From Leptolyngbya sp. O-77 (GTDB lineage Bacteria > Cyanobacteriota > Cyanobacteriia > Elainellales > Elainellaceae), in NCBI RefSeq assembly GCF_001548395.1, contig NZ_AP017367.1, positions 2,207,001-2,271,000 of the forward strand: a stretch of DNA of 64,000 nucleotides, written 5' to 3'. A program made the translations under genes and the position numbers. The number at the start of each line of letters is the position of its first letter. Within the stretch, counting starts at the first letter, position 1. Below, piece by piece: positions 35,920 through 42,507 of the stretch. Below the pieces are notes generated by a model. That model was not told where the DNA came from, searched no databases, and saw only the letters and a list, made by a program, of their open reading frames with translations.

Positions 35920-37088
35920 TCCACCTCTGGCAACGGGCGGCTTTCTAGCAGTGCGTTAATCGCTTCGGCAGCCGCAATGCCCGATCTCAGGGCCTGTTCA
36001 AAACCAGGATTCGGGTTTTCGTCAGGGCTACACCAGTCGCCTGCCAGTGCCAGGGGCAGGGGTTGGGGTGCCGACAGATGAGTTTTGGCAGCGGGCGATC
36101 GCACCGTTGCATAGCGCCAGCGATGCACTTGCAGAACCTGGGGTTGGGTCTTAGCCAGCGGCAGCCCAGCCCAAAGGCGCGTTTTTACATCGTCTAGCAG
36201 TGCCATTCCAACGGGCATCAGGTCGGCTTCATCGAGGTGTGCTGCTGCAAAGGCGGCGCTACTCTGGATTACTAGGGCAGGACAATCGGGATTGCGCCCC
36301 TTGGAGCTTTCTCGCGAGATCCAGGCAGCAGGAGCCTCTGGGGAACCCTGCACCGCTGCCCAGGGCAGCGTTTCAAACAGCGCCCGTTCAGCCTCGGAAA
36401 AGCAGGCGATCGCCGTAATACAGGGATTAAACTGCACTCCGGCCAGCGTTTCCAGCAAGCCTGAACCTAGGACGGGGCTGAGCGGTTGCAGCAAATCGAG
36501 CGCTTGAGGAGCCGGGATTGCCATCACCAGCGCTTTTGCAGAAAGCGTCTGCCCATCGCCAGCCAGCGACTCTAGTCTTAGATCCCAGCCCTGGGCCGTC
36601 GGAGAAATTGCCACTACCCGCTGACCCCGCCAGATTTTCAGCCCTGCGCCTAGCTGCTTTGCAACAGTGGTTATGCCCTCGGCAGCAATGTAACGAGGAG
36701 AGGAAGGGAGCGGCACGAGTTCCCCCGCTTGCCAGCGGTAGACTTGTGCCTCCCAGGGCTGTAACCCTTTTCCCAAAAGGGACTGAATTAACTTTCGCGA
36801 CTGGGGCCCCTGTTCCTCTAACCAGCGTAGCCCGTGGTCAGCGCAGGTGTCGGGTAATCGCCGCGTCGCCATGCGGCCGCCGAGTCCCCTTGATTTTTCG
36901 AGAGCCACAACCCGATAGCCAGCCCCATGCAAGCATTGAGTGCAGACGAGGCCAGATAGCCCTGCGCCGACGACCGCAATGTCGGCAATATCGCCAATGT
37001 TGCCTGGAATGTTGCCTGGAATGTTGCCTGGAATATCACCTGGACTGGAGAGTTCAGCATTTTCTGAAACGGGCATTGATTCTGTCAT
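35877..37088 (-). CDS. FAD-dependent amine oxidase/renalase-like oxidoreductase
   Basis: A 403-residue flavoprotein: the FAD-binding motif VVGAGLSGLVCTQCLHGAGY, then EKSRGLGGRMATRRL and the C-terminal PLALAGDWCSPDENPNPGFE that closes the FAD site. This layout matches renalase-type NAD(P)/FAD proteins. The N terminus before the fold has a PGNI repeat made by a 12-bp tandem repeat. Its 3-prime end overlaps the small basic gene. The substrate is not known. Confidence 0.85.
   Translation of the reverse strand: MTESMPVSENAELSSPGDIPGNIPGNIPGNIGDIADIAVVGAGLSGLVCTQCLHGAGYRVVALEKSRGLGGRMATRRLPDTCADHGLRWLEEQGPQSRKLIQSLLGKGLQPWEAQVYRWQAGELVPLPSSPRYIAAEGITTVAKQLGAGLKIWRGQRVVAISPTAQGWDLRLESLAGDGQTLSAKALVMAIPAPQALDLLQPLSPVLGSGLLETLAGVQFNPCITAIACFSEAERALFETLPWAAVQGSPEAPAAWISRESSKGRNPDCPALVIQSSAAFAAAHLDEADLMPVGMALLDDVKTRLWAGLPLAKTQPQVLQVHRWRYATVRSPAAKTHLSAPQPLPLALAGDWCSPDENPNPGFEQALRSGIAAAEAINALLESRPLPEVDYSTPSSAPVPLRF
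36996..37043. repeat. Tandem repeat, 12-bp unit, 3 perfect and 1 imperfect copy
   Basis: AATGTTGCCTGG occurs three times, then AATATCACCTGG. It is in frame in the FAD oxidoreductase, coding for repeated P-G-N-I just before the flavin-binding fold, so copy changes keep the frame. Confidence 0.95.
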
Positions 37089-37267
37089 TGAAGTTGAATT
37101 TGGCAGGTTGAATTGGGTGTGAAGTTCACTAGAGTGATTGTGGCGATTTTACGCGGGAAAAGCTGTTCAGACGCGACTTTCCCAGGATTCGCCAATCCGC
37201 GATCCCCCTGCGGTACTACACTAAGTTTTGGCATGACTTTTGGCAAAACTTTCGCTGGTGTGGGTTC

Positions 37268-38971
37268 ATGAAGGCTCGCTCGTTTTACCTGGCGCTGGGT
37301 TCGGTGGCGCTGACGCTGCTGCTGCTGGCGATCGCAGGATTTTACTGGCTGGTGGGGCAGAGTCCGCTGCGGCTGTTGCAGGGAGGGCAGGCGGCCAGCC
37401 CTGAGGCGGCGATGTTTGTGCCCAAACAGGCTCCGGCAATGGTGTCGCTGCTGGTGAAACCGGAGCAACTGCGGGCGTTTCGGCTGGCGGTGTCGTCGCT
37501 GGGCGATCGCCGCAAAGCGCGGGAAGAACTGGAGGCGCTAGAACGTGCCCTGCTCACCAGTCGCGGGCTGAGCTATGACGCAGACATTAAGCCCTGGCTG
37601 GGGAACGAAATCACCCTGGCGGTCACCAGTCCCGACATCGACCGCTCCCCCGCCAACGGGCAGCAACCGGGCTATTTGTTGGCGCTGGAGACCGAAAATC
37701 CGCAGCAGTCCAAGGAGTTTGTGCAGCTTTTTTGGCAAAAACGGGCGATCGCTGGCAGTAATCTTGTGTTTGAGCAGTATTCCGGTGTCAAAGTCATTTA
37801 CGAGCAGGGGTCAGGGGCAGAATCGGCAGGGAGAGGATCACTAACCCCGACGCTGGCTAGCGCAGTGGTGGGCGATCGCTTCGTGTTGTTTGCCAACTAT
37901 CCCAAAGTGCTGCGCGATGCCATCAACAACGTGCAAGCGCCAGACCTAAGCCTGAAAAGCAGCCAGAAATATCAGGAGGCGCTGGAGGCACTGCCAGCGC
38001 GCCAGATTGGGCTGACGTTTGTAAACTTGCCGCAACTGGGCGCTTGGCTGGGCGGCCGGAATCCGCTGGGCAGGCTGGGCGGCGAGAACAATCGACAGTT
38101 TGAGAGTCTGGTGGCGGGCATTGAACTGGCGCGGCAGGGGCTTTTGGCAGAGACGGCGCTGCTGGCGGCTCCGGGGCAACCGCTGATGGCTCACAAGCCC
38201 GCCCTGACGGAACCCGTCGGCGCGTTGCAGTTTATTCCCCCTGCTACGCCTTTTTCCGCATCGGGGACGGACTTGAGCCAGCTTTGGGGACAACTGACCG
38301 AGGGCTTGCAGGACTATGGCGTGCTGTCGGCCCTACTGGGCCAGCCGATCGCCGCGCTGGAAGATCAATGGGGTGTGACCTTTGAGGAAGACCTAGTGCC
38401 CTGGGTGAATCGGGAGTTTGCGCTAGGACTGGTGTCGCCGCCAGGACGAGAGCCAGAGTGGGTCTTTGTGGCAGAGAAATCGCCGGAGACCGCTGCGGGG
38501 ATTGAGAAGCTGAATGCGATCGCCCAGCGACGCGGCCTCACAGTCGGCCCAATTACCCTGGAGGATCGCCGCGTCTACACTTGGACGCAGCTTTCGCCCA
38601 GCAGCAAGCGGCGGGGCGCAGAACTCCAGGTCGACGTGCAGGGCGCTCACACCATGCTCGATAAGTACGAAATTTTCACAACTTCGGTCGAGGCAATGGA
38701 CGAAATTCTGAAGCATCCCCAGAAGTCGCTGGTGACTGCCCGATCGTTCCAGGAGGCGATCGCCCCCCTCGCACCCCAAAACGACGGCTATCTCTATCTC
38801 GACTGGGATAGCGTCCGCAAGCCGCTAGAGCGACGCATCCCAGCCCTCAAGCTGGCAGAACTGGCAGGCAAGCCGTTTTTCGATCATCTGCGCTCGCTGA
38901 CCATCACCAGCTACGGCAGCGATACCAAAGTGCAGCGCGGTGCAGTCTTCGTACGGTTGAAAAACACCTGA
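37268..38971 (+). CDS. DUF3352-family membrane-anchored protein
   Basis: A 567-residue protein with one N-terminal membrane anchor (LALGSVALTLLLLAIAGFYW, residues about 8-28) and a large soluble part expected outside the cytoplasm. Family segments: AAMFVPKQAPAMVSLLVKPE, WLGNEITLAVTSPDID, and RSFQEAIAPLAPQNDGYLYL. This is the DUF3352 family, common in cyanobacteria, with no established function. It is divergent from the FAD oxidoreductase (179-base gap). Confidence 0.87.
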   Translation: MKARSFYLALGSVALTLLLLAIAGFYWLVGQSPLRLLQGGQAASPEAAMFVPKQAPAMVSLLVKPEQLRAFRLAVSSLGDRRKAREELEALERALLTSRGLSYDADIKPWLGNEITLAVTSPDIDRSPANGQQPGYLLALETENPQQSKEFVQLFWQKRAIAGSNLVFEQYSGVKVIYEQGSGAESAGRGSLTPTLASAVVGDRFVLFANYPKVLRDAINNVQAPDLSLKSSQKYQEALEALPARQIGLTFVNLPQLGAWLGGRNPLGRLGGENNRQFESLVAGIELARQGLLAETALLAAPGQPLMAHKPALTEPVGALQFIPPATPFSASGTDLSQLWGQLTEGLQDYGVLSALLGQPIAALEDQWGVTFEEDLVPWVNREFALGLVSPPGREPEWVFVAEKSPETAAGIEKLNAIAQRRGLTVGPITLEDRRVYTWTQLSPSSKRRGAELQVDVQGAHTMLDKYEIFTTSVEAMDEILKHPQKSLVTARSFQEAIAPLAPQNDGYLYLDWDSVRKPLERRIPALKLAELAGKPFFDHLRSLTITSYGSDTKVQRGAVFVRLKNT

Positions 38972-38988
38972 CTTGAGCTGACCAGATC

Positions 38989-39603
38989 TCAACGGCGCTC
39001 AGGATGCACCGGCAAAAACGGGCGGCGCGTAGCCAGAACGATGCCGCTGGCCCAAGCCAGTTTGGCGATCGCCCACTCGCTCCGCTGTTCTAAATCAGCA
39101 ATCAGTGCGGCTACCTTGGGCGCGTGCCCTTCTGACCAGTTTGCCTGGGGCAACATGTCGTCGATGAGGTACAGCCCGCCTGGTTTCACCAGCGAAAGCA
39201 CCAGATCCAGATGGGTATATTTGCCGGGCCAGGTGTCGGCAAAGATCAGGTCAAAAGACTCGCCCTGCTGCGCCAGCATCTCTAGAAATGGGCCGCCGTC
39301 TTGCACGAAAAAAGACACACGCGGATCGGCGGCAAGGTGAGCCTGGGCGATCGCCACCAGCCCTGCCTCGCAATCCACCGTCCACAGCGTAGACCGGGCA
39401 TCCATGCCGTCCAGCATCCAGGCCGTCGCCGCACCCGTGCCCGTACCCAGTTCCAGAAATCGCCCGCCCGGCTTGCTGGCACAGAGCGATCGCAGCAGCG
39501 CTCCGGTCAGCGGCTCCGAAAGCATCTGAAAGTTGAGCGCAGCTGTGTCTGCCAAAATCGCATCTAGCACCGCAGGCGATTTCAGGTTTGCCAAATCGTT
39601 CAT
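38989..39603 (-). CDS. Class I SAM-dependent methyltransferase (O-methyltransferase-like)
   Basis: A 204-residue Rossmann-fold methyltransferase. GGRFLELGTGTGAATAWML is the SAM-binding motif I, LWTVDCEAGLVAIAQAHL is motif II, and SFDLIFADTWPGKYTHLDL plus LVKPGGLYLIDDML follow. It resembles family-3 O-methyltransferases; the substrate is not known. The start MNDLANLKSPAVLDAILAD fits the family; a longer frame reaches 39660. It lies 10 bases before the porin stop region on the same strand and could be co-transcribed with it. Confidence 0.85.
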   Translation of the reverse strand: MNDLANLKSPAVLDAILADTAALNFQMLSEPLTGALLRSLCASKPGGRFLELGTGTGAATAWMLDGMDARSTLWTVDCEAGLVAIAQAHLAADPRVSFFVQDGGPFLEMLAQQGESFDLIFADTWPGKYTHLDLVLSLVKPGGLYLIDDMLPQANWSEGHAPKVAALIADLEQRSEWAIAKLAWASGIVLATRRPFLPVHPERR

Positions 39604-39613
39604 CTGCCAGCCT

Positions 39614-41218
39614 CTAAAACTGGAACGTCGTCCGCAGCGTGCCGATGACAAAAGAATCAAAGCGATCGCGATTTTGCTCCGGAGCCGTAATCACAATCAC
39701 GCTCGGCATAATCGAAATATTATCCGTAACGCGAATGCGATAGAAAGCTTCGATATGCAGCGAGGTGTCGTTTCCCAGCCCCAAATCGGCAAGCGTATAC
39801 TGACCGCGCAGCCCGGTAAGATAGGGTTCCACGCCCACCATCACGCCCCCCAGATTGCCTGCGCCAAACAGGTCGGGAAGGGCCAGCCCTAGCCCGTAAT
39901 ACCAGATATCGCCGCGCCCAGTTTCCAGCAGCGTCAGGTTGGTATAGCCACCAAAGGCGCTGAGGCTGATACTGGAACTCACGCGCCAAGCGAGTTCCAG
40001 TCCATAGGAATTGGTGACCGCAGGTACGCCCAGTGCGCCGTGCAGGGCGTTGGCGGGAACCGTGCCTGTGAAGAAGCGGCCGCGGTCGCCACTCTGTCCT
40101 AGATCATAGAGATCATAGATAGCATTGGGTGTGGAAATGCCGCCGTTGGCAACTTCTGTATGGTAGCCGTTGACATAGGTTAGACCAATACTGAAGTCCT
40201 GGCTAGGCGAGAAGGTGAGTTGCCCCAGCGCGGCGTAGTCGCCATTGAAGAAGCCGCTGTCTTCGCTAGGATTGGCAGCGTTGTCGGCCAGATAGCCGAG
40301 GGACAGAGCCAGCGTGCCCGCGTCGTCAAAGCGGTAGTTGAAACCAAACCCCGCACCGCCGCCGATGCGGTAGATGGGGCTGTATTGGCTGAAGGGCGAC
40401 AGGGAACCGTTGCCGCCGTCGGCATCATCGAAGAAGGGGGTGAGGGTGCTGTGGACGTAGGCCTGGTGGGTGCCACCGATCGCCGCGACATAGGCACTCA
40501 GGCGTTGCCCCAGATTAAACCCATAGGTGAGCCGATCCACCTGCACATTGCCTGCACATTGCCTGCACATTGCCTGCACATTGTTAGTGGTGTCGCCCCC
40601 AAGGGCCGTGATGAGCAGTCCTTCTGCGGTTCCCCGCGGTACAACGTTTGGAGCCAAACTGCGCCGACCTAAACTGCCGACCACTCTTCGAGCGGTTCGG
40701 TTGCCCGCGGTCAGTCGAGTTTGCAGCAAATCAGCGCCGCTGAAGCTGGTTTGAAAATTGAGGCGGGCGCGATATTGAAACACTGTAGTGTTGCCGACCG
40801 CCTCAAGCTGATCGCCGAATAGATCGCTGATGTCGAAGATCGCCTCGCCTGCCAGCCGCGTAGTGATGGAAAACTGATTGGCTTCGAGTTCTGCCGTCCG
40901 GTCTTCCAAAGCATCCACGCGACCCCGCAAATCTGCCAACTCACGGGCAAATTCTCGCTGCAACGCCTCGATTCGCGCTAGGGCTTCTGGGTCAAGATTG
41001 TCTAGCCGCCCGATGACAGCATCTAGACAGGAGGCCAGACCGGCTGCAAATTCGTAGCGGATCAAGGCCCGTTGCCCACGAAAAGCGCCGTCTGGATAGC
41101 CCTCCAGACAGTCTAATCCACCCTGCTGTTCGCTGTTCACCAGGTAGGCCAGTGCTTCATAGGCCCAATCGCCGGGGCTAACGTCGGCAAACTCGCTGAC
41201 GGAGGTGACCTGAGCCAT
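39614..41218 (-). CDS. SLH-domain/OprB-type outer-membrane porin, start codon missing upstream of its signal peptide
   Basis: From ATG 41218 the frame gives 534 residues. An SLH domain (SEFADVSPGDWAYEALAYLV, then GYPDGAFRGQRALIRYEFAA) is followed by a coiled coil (residues about 85-115) and an OprB-like beta-barrel ending in Phe, as in cyanobacterial (iron-uptake) porins. This start would make a protein with no signal peptide. Yet the same frame upstream (41219-41341) encodes LKLSGLLLATAGLSAQPKAA, then IAQS, a clear signal peptide, with no ATG, GTG or TTG before it. The frame instead stays open into the fibro-slime remnant. An 11-bp repeat lies inside. The gene may be a damaged copy. Confidence 0.85.
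   Translation of the reverse strand: MAQVTSVSEFADVSPGDWAYEALAYLVNSEQQGGLDCLEGYPDGAFRGQRALIRYEFAAGLASCLDAVIGRLDNLDPEALARIEALQREFARELADLRGRVDALEDRTAELEANQFSITTRLAGEAIFDISDLFGDQLEAVGNTTVFQYRARLNFQTSFSGADLLQTRLTAGNRTARRVVGSLGRRSLAPNVVPRGTAEGLLITALGGDTTNNVQAMCRQCAGNVQVDRLTYGFNLGQRLSAYVAAIGGTHQAYVHSTLTPFFDDADGGNGSLSPFSQYSPIYRIGGGAGFGFNYRFDDAGTLALSLGYLADNAANPSEDSGFFNGDYAALGQLTFSPSQDFSIGLTYVNGYHTEVANGGISTPNAIYDLYDLGQSGDRGRFFTGTVPANALHGALGVPAVTNSYGLELAWRVSSSISLSAFGGYTNLTLLETGRGDIWYYGLGLALPDLFGAGNLGGVMVGVEPYLTGLRGQYTLADLGLGNDTSLHIEAFYRIRVTDNISIMPSVIVITAPEQNRDRFDSFVIGTLRTTFQF
40541..40583. repeat. Tandem repeat, 11-bp unit, 3.9 copies, inside the porin gene
   Basis: CTGCACATTGC occurs three times plus ten bases of a fourth. 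The unit is not a multiple of three, so each copy is read in a different frame (NVQAMCRQCAGNVQ). Three extra copies add 33 bases and restore the frame. Confidence 0.95.
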
Positions 41219-41341
41219 CGAGTCACCTTCTAGAAAAGGGGATTGGGCGATCGCCGCTTTGGGTTGGGCTGACAGCCCGGCCGTTGCCAGCAGCAGCCCG
41301 CTGAGTTTCAGGGCAGGAAGCGTTTTGGAGGAAGGAAGATG

Positions 41342-41859
41342 CGAGGTTTCTAGCGTGAAATGGTAGTTGTGGAACAGACCGTCATCAGGATGGCGATAGG
41401 CTCCGGGCGTGGTCAGGTTAAATCGATCGTCGGGATTTGCGTTCTGATTCTTTTTCGTTCTCAGTCGTTCGCCAACGGGCGAGAGCGTACTGCTGGGAAT
41501 GCCGTTTTCTAGTTGAAATAGCTCTCGATCCAGGTTGCCAAACAGTCGATTGTCAATGGGAAAAAGCTCTCGCGATGATAGCGATAGGTGCCGCTGGGCT
41601 GGGCTGCGCCGTTATCTAAATCCAGCTGAATTTCAGTTTCGGCATTCACTCCGGGCACGCCGCGAAACCATTGGTCAAAGGTGCTTTTGCTGGTAACGGT
41701 ATGACTGCGGGGCGATCGCGCTTCGTTAAACACGGGCTTATTGTCTTCACCCAAAATGGGCAGCACTAGCCCCGTTTCTAGAGGAGTTCGTTTATTTTCA
41801 AAATCGGGATGATCGGCTCGGAAATCTCGAACTTTCGCGGTTAGCTGAATGATAGCCAT
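41342..41859 (-). pseudogene. Fibro-slime-domain protein, N-terminal remnant with a frameshift
   Basis: From ATG 41859 the frame reads IQLTAKVRDFRADHPDFENK, then STFDQWFRGVPGVNAETEIQ and YHRESFFP, the pattern of fibro-slime/PA14-like proteins. At about 41560 (GGGAAAAA on the plus strand) the frame changes. The family sequence continues one frame over as PIDNRLFGNLDRELFQLENG, and later PDDGLFHNYHFTLETS near 41342-41389. One missing base explains this. The rest of the domain (the GDDD-type motif) is absent: the frame passes directly into the porin signal peptide. In the original frame the product stops at 41509 (116 residues). Confidence 0.75.
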
Positions 41860-42080
41860 AGTTTAGTTGCGCCCTTCTTGATGACAGGTATTGAGTACCA
41901 ACCGCGACTCCGAGAACTCGCTGAATACCTTGCAGTTTCTACACCGCTTTTGTACAGCTTCTACATGGAGCAAGTGTCTGCGGGGGATGCAGCATCGCTT
42001 TGAGCAACTGGCACAGGTGACTACAGTAGTGTCACAATTTTCTCCGGATATGCCAAATAAAAAAGTGTCGATTTACAACA

Positions 42081-42099
42081 AATCCCTCCCGGAGGGATT
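42081..42099. terminator. Short GC-rich hairpin
   Basis: AATCCCTC pairs with GAGGGATT around CCG, followed by CTTGTT on the plus strand and TGTTGT on the minus strand. The T tracts are poor. It could end a transcript from either side or be a small repeat element. Confidence 0.4.
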
Positions 42100-42211
42100 C
42101 TTGTTAGAGCAGGCTGCTCTGGCTCAGGCAATCGGGTGAATGGGTTGAGTGGTGGGGGCTTTGGGGCGATCGCCCTAAACATGAACCCAGACCCTAGGAC
42201 GACAGAGAATG

Positions 42212-42220
42212 TGCTATAAT
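42212..42220 (+). promoter_or_regulatory. Extended -10 promoter for gyrA
   Basis: TGCTATAAT is a perfect extended -10 element. No good -35 box lies 16-18 bases upstream, which extended -10 promoters tolerate. Transcription from here gives a leader of about 280 bases. Confidence 0.55.
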
Positions 42221-42227
42221 TTGATAT

Positions 42228-42259
42228 GCCGAAATGCTTGATTTCTAAGCCTTTCGGGC
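42228..42259 (+). promoter_or_regulatory. Leader hairpin at the gyrA 5-prime end
   Basis: GCCGAAA pairs with TTTCGGGC (one bulge) and an inner GCTT pairs with AAGC, starting 8 bases past the -10 box. It would fold at the very 5-prime end of the transcript. Confidence 0.5.
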
Positions 42260-42507
42260 ACTTTCTAAGTCCTCATCTAGAACCCGGTCAGCTTACTTAA
42301 TGAATGCGGTAATGCGATCGGAAGCAGAGCGATGCTGCATTCATAAAGAAGTATATAGATTCATCCCCTTAGACCTGGGTTGACGGGATCAATCCAGAAC
42401 TCAATCCAGCCTGCCATTCAAAACTGCGTGCAGAACGGTGATCCAGAGCGCGGGTCGTAAAGCTCGGCTTCAGTCCCCTTATCAACCTTTTCGGAGCGTT
42501 TCAATCT

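Larger units (their letters stand above)
41860..42507. other. 648-base gap with gyrA promoter and leader
   Basis: It contains an 8-bp-stem inverted repeat at 42081-42099, an extended -10 box and a leader hairpin before gyrA. The open frame 41891-42139 has no family features and is judged random. Confidence 0.5.

Noticed and set aside
41891..42139. An 82-codon frame upstream of gyrA
   Set aside because: It runs through a hairpin and has no recognisable product.
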